From DASXKD01 sp963806145 (GTDB lineage Bacteria > Actinomycetota > Actinomycetes > Streptosporangiales > Streptosporangiaceae), in contig CAWDXD010000023.1 of the NCBI GenBank assembly GCA_963806145.1, forward strand, positions 89,178 through 153,177: a stretch of DNA of 64,000 bases. The letters are read 5' to 3'. Of the stretch, positions 1 through 8,410 are shown in pieces (position 1 is the stretch's first letter; every line of letters begins with the position of its first letter). A program made the translations under genes and the position numbers. The notes beneath the pieces were generated by a model. The model had not been told where the DNA came from. It searched no databases and saw nothing but the letters and a program-made list of their open reading frames with translations.

Positions 1-81
1 GCGCCGAGCTTCGGCCGGTTCCGGGATTACGCCGACCGCGGTGCGGCGTTCGCCCGGGCCATGGAGTCCTGCCGGGGTTAG
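1..81 (+). CDS. C-terminal 26 residues of an unidentified protein (cut by window start)
   Basis: Frame 1 is open from the first base and ends at TAG 79-81, giving a tail that reads APSFGRFRDYADRGAAFARA followed by six more residues. The high third-position GC and the clean stop just before the next gene support a real gene end. Nothing in 26 residues identifies a family. The next gene begins about 40 bases downstream on the same strand, so the two could be co-transcribed. Confidence 0.4.
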   Translation, partial: APSFGRFRDYADRGAAFARAMESCRG

Positions 82-119
82 CCCGCCCGCCAGCCAGCCA
101 ACCACCACAATTGGGTGAC

Positions 120-1469
120 ATGAGCGACAGCGGGCTTTCCGGGGCCTTGTTGCGCGAGTTCGCTTCCGTGGTGGGCGATGCGCATGTGCTGACCGGGGAT
201 GCCACCGCCGGGTACGCGGTGGACTGGACCGGCCGGTTCCGCGGGCATGCCCCCGCCGTGCTGCGCCCGGCGGACACCGCTGAGGTCGCGGCGGTGTTGG
301 CGCGCTGCCGGGATGCGGGCGTGGCCGTGGTCCCGCAGGGCGGTAACACCGGCCTGGTGGGCGGCGGGGTGCCGCGGCACGGCGAGGTGGTGCTGAGCCT
401 GGCCCGGCTGGACCGGCTGGGGCCAGTGGACACCGACGCGGCGCAGGTCACGGCCGGCGCGGGGGTGTCCTTGCAGCGGGTCGCGGACGCGGATCCGGGC
501 CTTGACCTCGGGGTGCTGATCGCCAGCAGGGACAGTGCCACGGTGGGTGGCGCGGTCGCGACCAACGCGGGCGGGCTGCGGGTGCTGCGCTACGGGCCGA
601 TGCGGGCCCAGGTGCGCGGCGTGGAGGCGGTGCTCGCCGACGGCACCGTGGTGTCGCACCTGGCCGGGCTGGTCAAGGACAACACCGGGTACGACTACGC
701 GGGCCTGCTGGCCGGCTCGGAGGGGACGCTCGCCGTGGTCACCGCGGCCCGGATCCAGCTCGTGCCCCGGGCGGCCGATCCGGTCACCGTGATCATCGGG
801 CTGGACGGCCCCAGCGAGGTCCACGAACTGACCAGGGCGGCGTTGCGCGCCGTCCCCGGCCTGCTGTCGGCGGAGTTCTTCACCCGGGCCGGGCTGGACG
901 TGCTGGCCGAGCACGCCGGGCTGGCGCCGCCGCTGCGTGCGCCCGTTCCCGCCTTCCTGCTGCTAGAGGCGGCCGGGCCGGGCGCCGACCAGGACCTGGC
1001 CGGGGTGGCCGGCGATCACCCGGCGGCGGTGGGCACCACGGCGGCGGACCGGTCCAGGCTGTGGGCCTCCCGGGAGCGCCATCCCGAGGCGGCCGGGTTC
1101 CTCGGGGTGCCGCTGAAGCTCGACGTGTCCGTACCGGCCGCGCAATGGGTCAGGCTGGCCACGGAAGTCGGCGCGGTGGTCCGGTCCGCGGACCCGGACG
1201 CGAAGGTGATCATCTACGGGCACGTCGCGGACGGGAACCTGCACGTCAACGTGGTGCCCGCGGCCGATGCGGACGGGCGGCACGAGGACGCGGTGTTTGG
1301 CTTCGTGGCCTCGCTCGGCGGGTCGATCTCGGCCGAGCACGGCATCGGCGCGCTGAAGGCCCGCTGGCTGCCGCTGGTCCGGTCCGCGCAGGAGCGCGCG
1401 CTGTTCGCCCGGATCAGGTCCGCGTTCGACCCGGACGGGATACTCAACCCGCACGTACTCCCCCGATGA
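120..1469 (+). CDS. FAD-binding oxidase of the GlcD / D-2-hydroxyacid dehydrogenase type
   Basis: A cytoplasmic flavoprotein of about 449 residues that should oxidise a 2-hydroxyacid (glycolate, D-lactate or D-2-hydroxyglutarate class) and pass electrons to an acceptor. Visible marks are the PP-type FAD loop PQGGNTGLVGGGVP near residue 75, the GGAVATNAGG segment near 145, and the C-terminal FAD-oxidase signatures GHVADGNLHVNV and SAEHGIGALK that carry the catalytic and metal-binding histidines of this fold. Length fits the single-domain family. I chose ATG 120 rather than in-frame TTG 111 because TTG adds only three residues; neither has a strong ribosome site. The substrate cannot be read from sequence. 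A much larger relative fused to an Fe-S module lies at 16900-19827. Confidence 0.85.
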   Translation: MSDSGLSGALLREFASVVGDAHVLTGDATAGYAVDWTGRFRGHAPAVLRPADTAEVAAVLARCRDAGVAVVPQGGNTGLVGGGVPRHGEVVLSLARLDRLGPVDTDAAQVTAGAGVSLQRVADADPGLDLGVLIASRDSATVGGAVATNAGGLRVLRYGPMRAQVRGVEAVLADGTVVSHLAGLVKDNTGYDYAGLLAGSEGTLAVVTAARIQLVPRAADPVTVIIGLDGPSEVHELTRAALRAVPGLLSAEFFTRAGLDVLAEHAGLAPPLRAPVPAFLLLEAAGPGADQDLAGVAGDHPAAVGTTAADRSRLWASRERHPEAAGFLGVPLKLDVSVPAAQWVRLATEVGAVVRSADPDAKVIIYGHVADGNLHVNVVPAADADGRHEDAVFGFVASLGGSISAEHGIGALKARWLPLVRSAQERALFARIRSAFDPDGILNPHVLPR

Positions 1470-1510
1470 TCAGCGGGGCCGGTCCTGCCCACCGCGGTAG
1501 CCGGCATATA

Positions 1511-1524
1511 GTTGATCTCTCAAC
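1511..1524. promoter_or_regulatory. Small inverted repeat upstream of the hemerythrin gene
   Basis: GTTGA-TCTC-TCAAC forms a perfect 5-4-5 inverted repeat about 24 bases before ATG 1548, in a locally less GC-rich stretch. Its place suggests an operator or promoter element, but no regulator is adjacent and the repeat is short enough to be chance. Confidence 0.25.
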
Positions 1525-1547
1525 CAGAGTGGCCTGCCGGAGGTGCG

Positions 1548-2164
1548 ATGACCGCGCGTGACGCGCTGGGTGTGACGCCGACCCCGGACACCGGCGAACG
1601 GCTCAGCACGGCCCGGCTCTGGGACGAGTCTGACCGGCCGGCCCGCAGCCACCGCCGGACGCGGCCTACTCGGCGCACGGCCGGGCGGTCGCCCGCCATC
1701 TCATCGAGATACACGACCACCTGCGCTCCGAACTCGCCCAGATCCGCGACCTCATCGGCCAGGTCAAGGACGCCGCCGGCGCCGCCCGGGCGCGTTCGGC
1801 GATCAACCAGATGACGCTGCGGCAGAACAGCTGGACGCTGGGCGCGTACTGCGCCTCGTACTGCCGGATCGTGACCGGGCACCACACCCTGGAAGACCAG
1901 GCGGTGTTCCCGCACCTGCGGGCGGCTGAAGCGGGCCTGGCACCGGTGCTCGACCGGCTGGCCGGCGAGCACAAGACCATTCACCAGGTGCTTGAGGACG
2001 TGGACGCCGCGCTGGTCGAGCACCTGCGCGACCCGGACGGGTTCGACGGGCTGCAGGAGGCGGCCGACATCCTGACCGACGTCCTGTTGTCCCACCTGGC
2101 CTACGAAGAGGCCCAACTGGTGGAGCCGCTCGCCCGGCACGGCTTCTACGGCGGGCAACTGTGA
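1548..2164 (+). CDS. Hemerythrin HHE-domain protein, interrupted by a single-base frame change
   Basis: A hemerythrin-like four-helix protein, expected to bind a di-iron centre and sense or carry O2 or NO. ATG 1548 sits behind a good GGAGGTG ribosome site and starts MTARDALGVTP. After about 30 residues this frame stops making sense, and the convincing domain continues in another frame through AAYSAHGRAVARHLIEIHDH, TGHHTLEDQAVFPHL and LSHLAYEEAQLVEPL, ending at TGA 2162-2164. The histidines and acids of the HHE signature (HDH, HHTLED, H..E) are all present in that second frame, which has no start codon of its own between the stop at 1631 and an internal ATG at 1811. One missing base near 1640, beside a CCC run, would restore a protein of about 205 residues. 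Sequencing error or recent mutation are both possible. Confidence 0.75.
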
Positions 2165-2188
2165 GCCCCGCCGGGAGATGATGGCCCG

Positions 2189-2743
2189 GTGAGGGTGATC
2201 GCCGGCAGCGCCAAGGGCCGGATCCTGCGGCCGCCGCGTACCTCCGCCACCCGGCCGATCACCGACCGGGCCAAGGAGAGCCTGTTCAGCATCCTCACGC
2301 CGCGGACCGGTGGCCGGCGCTTCCTCGACCTTTTCGCGGGCACGGGCAGCGTCGGCATCGAGGCGCTCAGCCGGGGCGCGGCCTGCGCCACGTTCGTCGA
2401 AAGGGCCGGGCCTGCCCTGGCGGGCATCCGGCACAACCTGGAGGTCACCGGCCTGGCGGCACGGGCCGAGGTGGTCGGCCGGGACGTGTTCGGGTACCTG
2501 CGGGAACCCCCGGTTCCCTTCGATGTGATCTTCGTGGCCCCGCCGCAGTGGCGCGGCCTGTGGCCGCGCGCCGTCGCGCTCCTCGACCGCGAGCCCGGCT
2601 GGCTGGCGGACGGCGGGATCGTCGTGGCGCAGCACGACCCGTCGGAGAGCGTTCCGCTGGACCTGGCGCACCTGGAACTCGCCGACGAGCGGAGCTACGG
2701 CCGGGTCCGGTTCACCTTCTTCGCCGCGCGGTCACCCTCATGA
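2189..2743 (+). CDS. rsmD: RsmD-like 16S rRNA (guanine-N2) methyltransferase
   Basis: A 184-residue class I SAM-dependent methyltransferase of the RsmD family, which methylates G966 of 16S rRNA. The N-terminal MRVIAGSAKGR and RPITDRAKESLFSIL stretches and the SAM loop DLFAGTGSVGIEALSRGA are typical. Motif IV is unusual: the family normally has a DPPY-type catalytic tetrapeptide, while this protein reads FVAPPQW, losing the aspartate and tyrosine. Variant APPQ forms may exist in related groups, so activity is not excluded. Start is GTG 2189, at the family N-terminus. The last codon overlaps the next gene as ATGA, so the two are translationally coupled. Confidence 0.8.
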   Translation: MRVIAGSAKGRILRPPRTSATRPITDRAKESLFSILTPRTGGRRFLDLFAGTGSVGIEALSRGAACATFVERAGPALAGIRHNLEVTGLAARAEVVGRDVFGYLREPPVPFDVIFVAPPQWRGLWPRAVALLDREPGWLADGGIVVAQHDPSESVPLDLAHLELADERSYGRVRFTFFAARSPS

Positions 2744-3387
2744 GCACGCCCTGGCCGGACATCGCGCACACCTATGACGTGGCGGCCGAGCACTATGCGG
2801 CCGCGTTCGCCGCGGAACTCGACGGCAAGCCGTTCGACCGCGACCTGCTGGACCGCTACGCGGCGGCGCTCGCCGGGCGCGGCGAGGTGTGGGACGTGGG
2901 CTGCGGCGCGGCCGGCCACCTGACCAGGTACCTGGCCTACCGGGGCGTCGCGGCGTCCGGGGCGGACATCTCCCCCGGCTCGGTGGCGGTGGCGCGGCGG
3001 TGCCAGCCGGGACTGACGTTCCGGGTGGCGGACATGTGCGGCCTGCCGGCCAGCGACGCGTCCCTGGCCGGCGTCGTGGCGTTCTACTCGATCATCCACC
3101 TGCCCAGGCCGCGCATCCCGGCGGCCCTCGCGGAGTTCCGCCGGGTACTTGCTCCCGGCGGTGCGCTGCTGGCCGCCATGCACGGCGGTACCGGGGAGAC
3201 CGGCTCCGAGGCCGCGTTCGGCCTTCCGGTCCAGGTTCGTGCGACCCTCGTAGCGCTGGATGAATTCGCGGCAATGGCGGAGTCGGCCGGCCTGACGATC
3301 CGGGAGCGGCACGAACGCGCTCCCTACCCCGGCGAGTACCCCTCGCCGCGCCTCTATCTCTGGGCGGAGGTCCCGCTACCGCGGTGA
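2740..3387 (+). CDS. Class I SAM-dependent methyltransferase
   Basis: A 215-residue small-molecule type methyltransferase. The SAM-binding loop VWDVGCGAAGHLTRYLA lies near residue 50, the acidic end of strand beta2 is in ASGADISPGSVAVAR, and the post-methyltransferase motif FRRVLAPGGALLAAMH follows. ATG 2740 overlaps the stop of the RsmD-like gene by the ATGA arrangement, which fixes the start. The C-terminal part (ERHERAPYPGEYPSPRLYLW) is common in actinobacterial members annotated only as methyltransferases. The substrate is unknown. Its 3' end overlaps the convergent small membrane-protein gene by 12 bases. Confidence 0.8.
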   Translation: MSTPWPDIAHTYDVAAEHYAAAFAAELDGKPFDRDLLDRYAAALAGRGEVWDVGCGAAGHLTRYLAYRGVAASGADISPGSVAVARRCQPGLTFRVADMCGLPASDASLAGVVAFYSIIHLPRPRIPAALAEFRRVLAPGGALLAAMHGGTGETGSEAAFGLPVQVRATLVALDEFAAMAESAGLTIRERHERAPYPGEYPSPRLYLWAEVPLPR

Positions 3388-3597
3388 GCCCGGCCGGGCC
3401 TGGCTGTCCTGCCAGGTGCCGCCGTGTTCCTTGGCATACCGCCGCTGCTGACGCGGGGAGCCGGCGTACTGGTCGTACATGTCCTCGGCCCGGCGCTTGG
3501 TCCTACGGCTCATCAAGCGCGTCTGCCAGCCGGTCAGCACTGCGAAGCAGTAGATACCGATGACAAACAGGGCCGCGATGGCGATATCTAGCCACAT
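3376..3597 (-). CDS. Small single-pass membrane protein
   Basis: A 73-residue protein with one hydrophobic helix at residues 3-22 (IAIAALFVIGIYCFAVLTG) followed by a basic, charged tail rich in Arg, Gln and Lys, so it should sit in the membrane with the tail in the cytoplasm. ATG 3597 is preceded by GGGGTGA at a suitable distance; a longer frame upstream has no better start. No family is recognised. Overlaps the convergent methyltransferase gene by 12 bases at its 3' end. Confidence 0.55.
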   Translation of the reverse strand: MWLDIAIAALFVIGIYCFAVLTGWQTRLMSRRTKRRAEDMYDQYAGSPRQQRRYAKEHGGTWQDSQARPGSPR

Positions 3598-3815
3598 ATG
3601 GGTCACCCCATCCGCGCGGGCGCCTCGCCCGCCAATGACTTGCGTACCCCGAAAGCCGGTGGCAAACATTCCATCCGGGCGGTATCGGCCGTCAACCGCT
3701 GTGATCCTGCGCACGTCTCACCTGTGGATGACGCCGCCCCTGCGACGACAGTCAGCGCGGTGGTCCAGGGCCGGGCCAGGCCACCGCGCACGGTGTCGGT
3801 GGTCGGCCCATAAGG

Positions 3816-4709
3816 CTAGGTGGCGCGGACGAAGTCGGCGATCACGGTGCCGAGCCGCTCACCGGCGTCCTCCTGCAGGAAGTGGCCCGCGCCCTCGATG
3901 ACGGGGTGATCCAGGCCGGCCGCGCCCGGCACGGTCCGCTTCAGTATCGGCGCCATGGCCCCGGTGATCGGGTCGGAGTCGCTGAACGCGACGAGGAACG
4001 GCTTGTCCCAGGCCGCGAGCTGCTGCCAGGCCGCCCGGTTGGCCGCCGAGGCCGGATCGTCGGGGGTCGTCGGGACCAGCGTGGGCATCGCGCGGGGACC
4101 GGCCTTGTAGCTCTCATCGGGGAAGGGTGCCTCGTAGGCGGCGAGCACCCCGGCGGGCAGCACGGTCCGGCACCCGGCCTGCACCAGCCGGGAGATGCCC
4201 AGCTCCGGCGCTGCCGCCACGACGTCACGGAACCGCAGCCACACCTCGGGCATCGCCTGGTCGCCGGTGGGCAGCCCGGTGTTCGCCGCGACCACCCGCG
4301 CGAACCGGTCCGGGTGCTCGGCTACCAGGCGGAGCCCGATCAGCCCGCCCCAGTCCTGGCCGACGAGGGTGAGCCCGGTGAGGCCGAGGGCGTCGAAGGC
4401 AAGGGCGCGCGTCCACTCGACGTGCCGGGCGAAGGAATGGTCGCTCATCTCCGCGGGCTTGTCCGACCGGCCGAAGCCGATCATGTCGGTGGCGATCACC
4501 CGCAGTCCGGCATCGGCGAGAACCCGCATCACCGTGCGGTACAGGAACGACCAGCTCGGCTCGCCGTGCAGCAGCAGCACCGGCGGGCCGCCGGGTGGGC
4601 CGTCCTCCACGTAGGCCATCCGCAGCCCGCCGACGTCGGCATACCGCGGCGCCCAGGGGAAGCCGGGCAGATCGGCGAAACGGTCATCGGAGGTTCTCAG
4701 CGCGCGCAC
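3816..4709 (-). CDS. dhmA: Haloalkane dehalogenase (alpha/beta hydrolase, HLD family)
   Basis: A 297-residue alpha/beta hydrolase that should cleave carbon-halogen bonds of haloalkanes hydrolytically in the cytoplasm. All diagnostic positions of the DhmA-type dehalogenases are visible: HGEPSW, whose Glu-Pro-Trp shapes the oxyanion and halide site, nucleophile aspartate followed by halide-binding tryptophan in VGQDWGGLIGL, cap-domain sequence after HVEWTRAL, and the catalytic histidine in EGAGHFLQED. GTG 4709 was chosen because GGGAG lies nine bases upstream and family members begin at this RALRT-DDRF point; GTG 4715 is possible. It stands alone, with no halogenated-compound operon around it. 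The natural substrate cannot be inferred, and epoxide hydrolase or serine esterase activity is unlikely because the nucleophile is Asp followed by Trp. Confidence 0.9.
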   Translation of the reverse strand: MRALRTSDDRFADLPGFPWAPRYADVGGLRMAYVEDGPPGGPPVLLLHGEPSWSFLYRTVMRVLADAGLRVIATDMIGFGRSDKPAEMSDHSFARHVEWTRALAFDALGLTGLTLVGQDWGGLIGLRLVAEHPDRFARVVAANTGLPTGDQAMPEVWLRFRDVVAAAPELGISRLVQAGCRTVLPAGVLAAYEAPFPDESYKAGPRAMPTLVPTTPDDPASAANRAAWQQLAAWDKPFLVAFSDSDPITGAMAPILKRTVPGAAGLDHPVIEGAGHFLQEDAGERLGTVIADFVRAT

Positions 4710-4871
4710 CCGCACATGCTCCCACGCGGCACCAGAGCGCGCAGCCCGGGAGCCGGGGGCCAGCGAGATAGGACTTGACAGCGCCGGCCGGATCTGGTGA
4801 CCAGGCCGCCTGGCCAGGTCACCCGGCCAGGTCACCGGCGTGCCGAGCACGCCGGTGACCGCCGGGCATCC

Positions 4872-5867
4872 TTAGGCCGGAGTCCGGTTGGCGTCGATCT
4901 GGTCGAAGTCACCGAACCCGTTGAAGGTGCCGCCGCCGCCGGACCACTGCCACATCACGGCATTGCTGTCGGAACTGGTCACCCCGCCGTAGAACTGCGC
5001 GCAGGTGGTGGTGTTCCGCAGGCACCAGCCGTCCGGTGTGTGCGACAGGCTGCTGGTGTCGCCGAGGTAGGTCCACTCGTAGGTGTGCCTGATGTGGGAG
5101 AACCCGCCGGTGCCGAAGATGCTGGTCCATATCGGCGCCGAGGAGTAGACGCCCGGCGTGAAGGCAGAGTTGTGCGCGATTTCATCGAAGAACCCGTTGA
5201 AATCGGCCCGGTCCACGCTCGACGGGATGCCGGTCTTACTGACCTTGCCGCTGCACGGTGAGGTGTAGACCGACTTCCAGCCATTGTCCGTCGCCGGGCT
5301 GATGCCGGGCGCGTTGCCAGGTATCTCGACGTCGGCGAAGATCACCGGGTAGGTCACCGTGAGCTTGGCGACATCGGAGAGCGTGCGGATCGCCTGCTGC
5401 TGGCCCCACGCGTACGCCTCGGTCGCGGTGCCGTTGTAGTGCGGATCGACGCCGGGGCCGCCCATGAACCAGTAGACACCAGTGCCGATGCCCAGGTGGT
5501 AGGTGCTGAAGTTGGTATCCGCGTCCGCGGCATTGGGGTCCGACCAGGCAATCTTGTCGCCGCAGTGCTGCCACGTCGCCCAGTTCCCCGTCATGCCGAT
5601 GTAGCCGCCGTACTTCCCGCCGATCCGCGGCTCGGAGTAGGGCGCGGAACCGCTGACCGTCACGGCAAAGCTGTCGGTGCCGTACCAGAAACCCGGCGGG
5701 CCTGGCTCGCCGCGGGGATTCGGCCGCCCTGCCTCGCGCCCCTGGCCTGCGCGGGCCCCGGCGCGGGCGGGCGCGTTCGCGGCCGCCGCCAGCCCGAGCA
5801 CCAGTGCCGCCACGCCGACCACCGTGAGCCAGCCTCGCGGGCCGCGGGCCCGGGCCCATCTGTTCAT
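4872..5867 (-). CDS. Secreted protein with glycoside-hydrolase-like (DUF1906-type?) domain
   Basis: A 331-residue exported protein. ATG 5867 follows AGGTGG at six bases. The N-terminus MNRWARARG then a hydrophobic stretch (WLTVVGVAALVLGLAAAANA) is a signal peptide with a likely AxA cleavage site, followed by a Pro/Gly/Arg-rich linker. The mature part has YGTDSFAVTV, GKYGGYIGMTG, GIGTGVYWFMGGPG, VIFADVEIPG and GVYSSAPIWTSIF, an alternation of beta-strand ends and acids suggestive of a TIM-barrel glycosidase-like fold in which VIFADVE could supply catalytic acids. Four or more cysteines suggest disulphides. Assignment to DUF1906/GH25-like enzymes is a judgement from pattern only. Upstream of the gene, 5868-6060 holds only its leader and the downstream end of the next operon. 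Confidence 0.5.
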   Translation of the reverse strand: MNRWARARGPRGWLTVVGVAALVLGLAAAANAPARAGARAGQGREAGRPNPRGEPGPPGFWYGTDSFAVTVSGSAPYSEPRIGGKYGGYIGMTGNWATWQHCGDKIAWSDPNAADADTNFSTYHLGIGTGVYWFMGGPGVDPHYNGTATEAYAWGQQQAIRTLSDVAKLTVTYPVIFADVEIPGNAPGISPATDNGWKSVYTSPCSGKVSKTGIPSSVDRADFNGFFDEIAHNSAFTPGVYSSAPIWTSIFGTGGFSHIRHTYEWTYLGDTSSLSHTPDGWCLRNTTTCAQFYGGVTSSDSNAVMWQWSGGGGTFNGFGDFDQIDANRTPA

Positions 5868-6060
5868 CACATGCCACCTGTCTCTCTTGTCGTGATGATC
5901 CCGGTCTAGCCCCAGATGCCGTGATTCACCTGAATGTTGTCTGCCGGCACGTTGCACGATCAGCCCCGGCGTTAGCTAAGACGTTCGAACCCGCCGATTG
6001 GTGGTGGCGGATTCGGCCGAAAAACAGCAGGCGAGCACCTTCGCCGGTGGCGCGGCCTGG

Positions 6061-7071
6061 CTAACCGAGGCGGCTGGCGGCCGTCTGCGCCCGGGCGAGC
6101 CGCTGCCTGGCCGTGTCCGCCGCCCGCGCCGCCGCCTCCTTGCCCCGCTGGGCGTCACGGGCGGCGCGGTTGGCCTGGCTCTCCGCCGCGATGGCGAGGC
6201 TGAGTTCCTTGTCGAGTCGCTCGACCTGCTGCCTGGCGGACTCCTGGGCGGCCCGGGCGCTGGTGAACCGCGCTTCGGCCCCGGCAAGGTCGGCCTGCGC
6301 GGCCGCGACGGCGTCCGCCGCGCGGCGGACCGCCTCCTCCGCCTCCGCGATCTTGGCCGCCCGCCGCTCCGCCTCGGCCGCGGCCTGCCTGGCCTGGCGT
6401 TCCGCCTCCGCAGCGGCTAGCCGGGTCTCCCGTTCGGCCGCCGTCTCGGCTGTCCGCCGGCCGCTGGCCCGCTCCCGCGCGGGTGCCTTCCACTTGGCCG
6501 CTGCTTTCTCCTTAGCCGGTGTTTTCTCCTCGGCCGGCGCCTTCTCCCGGGCCGGTGCCCGCTGCCAGGACACCGCGCCGGCCTCGTCCCCGACGCCAAG
6601 CCCGGCATAGGACAGCGGGCTGGCCAGGCAGCCCGCCCGCACCGCGGCCGCGGCATCGGCGTCGGCCAGCGCCGCCTGCAGGGTGGCCTCCACCTCGCGC
6701 TCGACCTGGGGGCCGGCCGCCCGGCCATCCTGCTCCGCGAGCCGCTTCGCCTCGGCGACCAGGGCGGCGACCAGCCGCCTGCGCTGCACCGACAGTTCCC
6801 TTACCTGTTCCCCGGCCAGGTCCTGCTGCGCCCTGCGCAGCGACTCGCCCAGCGCCAGCAGTTCGCCCACCTGATCCCCGGCCTCCCGGACAAGCTGGTT
6901 GACCAGCCACGCGCTCACCGTCGGGCGGCGCAGCGCCCCGATGGCGCGGGCGAGATCCCGGTTCCCGGACGTACGGGCCTCCGCCACCCGCTCGTCGCGG
7001 GCGGCGGTGAAATCGCCCGGCGAGAGCGCGTACAGTTCCTCCGCCGCGTTCGCCAGGTCGCCGTCTTGCAC
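6061..7071 (-). CDS. Coiled-coil protein of unknown function, Ala/Glu/Arg-rich
   Basis: A 336-residue soluble protein. Residues 1-60 are ordered and conserved-looking (EELYALSPGDFTAARDERV and RRPTVSAWLVNQL), a pattern I know from uncharacterised actinobacterial proteins. From about residue 165 a Lys/Ala/Pro low-complexity linker with repeated EEKTPAKEKAAAK-like units leads into a long heptad-rich helix (AAEAERQARQAAAEAERRAA and onward) that should form a coiled coil. No signal peptide or membrane helix. GTG 7071 is the start; the acidic small gene upstream ends 9 bases earlier, so the two form an operon. Function unknown; a scaffold or nucleoid-associated role is only a guess. Confidence 0.65.
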   Translation of the reverse strand: MQDGDLANAAEELYALSPGDFTAARDERVAEARTSGNRDLARAIGALRRPTVSAWLVNQLVREAGDQVGELLALGESLRRAQQDLAGEQVRELSVQRRRLVAALVAEAKRLAEQDGRAAGPQVEREVEATLQAALADADAAAAVRAGCLASPLSYAGLGVGDEAGAVSWQRAPAREKAPAEEKTPAKEKAAAKWKAPARERASGRRTAETAAERETRLAAAEAERQARQAAAEAERRAAKIAEAEEAVRRAADAVAAAQADLAGAEARFTSARAAQESARQQVERLDKELSLAIAAESQANRAARDAQRGKEAAARAADTARQRLARAQTAASRLG

Positions 7072-7080
7072 GGGGGGCCG

Positions 7081-7257
7081 TTACCGGTCGTCTTCGCGGT
7101 AGGGGACTTCCTGGCGCTGTTCGAGCACGTCTGCTTCGGGCTCGTCGTCGGGAATCTCTTCTGGCGTTGAGGGCTGCTCGCGATCCTCGGCGTCATGGTC
7201 GGCGTACTCGTCGTCGGCGTACTCGTCCTCGGGGTTGCGGTCGGTGCTGGATGACAT
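7081..7257 (-). CDS. Short, strongly acidic protein
   Basis: A 58-residue protein beginning MSSSTDRNPEDEYADDEYAD, with nearly half its residues Asp or Glu and no hydrophobic core, so probably disordered. The DEYAD unit is repeated, and the coding DNA has a matching 18-base duplication near 7202-7229. ATG 7257 was preferred over a longer upstream frame that is basic and low in coding character. It precedes the coiled-coil gene by nine bases on the same strand. The opposite charge of its partner (basic linker, Arg-rich coil) makes a physical interaction conceivable, but this is inference. Confidence 0.5.
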   Translation of the reverse strand: MSSSTDRNPEDEYADDEYADHDAEDREQPSTPEEIPDDEPEADVLEQRQEVPYREDDR

Positions 7258-7506
7258 GGCTGCGAGTCTTGCTTGCTGGTGCCCGGGACGCAACCAAGCA
7301 GCCCGCGCCGGTGCCGGGCCGTTGGCGGCCGGCAACAGGGCTGCGTGCTTTGGCCGCGCTGTTCGGCCGCCCGCGCGGGCAGGCTCCGGCGTGGCCCTTT
7401 GTCTCTGGCCGGAGTGCCCCGCGGAGGCCTGCGGGGATCAAGGGTCACCTTGCGTGTGCGTCCTGCGGCCTTGCCCGGCCCTCACCCGGCAAGGCAGGGT
7501 GGACGG

Positions 7507-8167
7507 GTGATCGAGGCGGTCGTGTTCGACCTGGATGGGGTGCTGGTCGATTCCGAGCCGGTGTGGGAGCAGGTGCGCCTGGCAGGTGGTGGCCGGGCAT
7601 GGCGGTCACTGGGCCCCGGACGCACAGCAGCGGCTGATGGGCATGAGCACCGGGGAATGGGCCCGCTACCTCAGCCACGACCTGGGCACCGGCCTGCCGC
7701 CGGAACAAGTCGCGGCGCAGGTGATCGGGCTGATGGCCGCCCGGTACTCCGAACAGGTCCCGTTCCTGCCCGGCGCCGTGGCCGCGGTCCGGCGGCTGGC
7801 GGCGCGATGGCCGCTGGGGCTGGCGAGTTCCTCCCCGCCCGTGCTGATCGACGCGGTCCTGGACGCCGCGGGCCTGCGGGAATGCTTCGCTGCCGCGATG
7901 TCCACCGAACAGGTCCCGCGCGGCAAGCCAGCACCGGACATCTACCTGGCGGTGGCGGGCCGGCTGGGCCACGCCCCGCAGCGGTGCGCGGCCGTGGAGG
8001 ATTCCGCGAACGGGCTCCGCTCGGCGGCGGCCGCCGGATTGCAGGTGATCGCCGTTCCGCACCCGCAATACCCGCCCGGGCCCGCGGCGCTCGCAGCGGC
8101 CAGGCTGGTGCTGGCCGGGCTGGACGACCTTACGGTCCAGGCCATCTCGGAACTGGCCGCCTGCTGA
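7507..8167 (+). CDS. HAD-family phosphatase (beta-phosphoglucomutase-like), split by one base
   Basis: A HAD superfamily hydrolase of about 219 residues once a frame change is corrected. GTG 7507 opens with the nucleophile motif VVFDLDGVLVDSEPVWEQVR. Right after RLA the frame is lost in a GGTGGTGG stretch near 7583-7590, and the protein continues in the next frame with GHGGHWAPDAQQRLMGMSTG, the motif II serine in LGLASSSPPVLID, motif III lysine in RGKPAPDIYLAVAGRLG, and motif IV acids in CAAVEDSANGLRSA. Removing one G joins the halves into a normal family member acting on a sugar phosphate or similar phosphoester. Neither half would work alone: the first carries the nucleophile, the second the rest of the active site. 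Confidence 0.75.
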
Positions 8168-8410
8168 CCTCCGGTCACCCCGAAGCGGAACAGGCCGCCA
8201 CGCGGCGAACTGGAGAATCTGCGCGCGCCCGCCCACCAAGCCGTCACGACCCTCGGCACGTCGAGCAGGCGCCCGGGGAAGCCGGTGACCTAAGGATGTG
8301 CTCACGCTATGTGATCGACCCTCGATTTGGGCGAGGGCGCGCACTGCCGCCGATTAGGGACGGCCGCCGGCCTGTTGCCGCTTAACACCGGGCACACGCA
8401 TATTGGAGTG

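Noticed and set aside
1548..2164. Programmed frameshift in the hemerythrin gene
   Set aside because: No slippery heptamer or downstream structure typical of programmed shifting, and five other genes in the window show similar single-base breaks.
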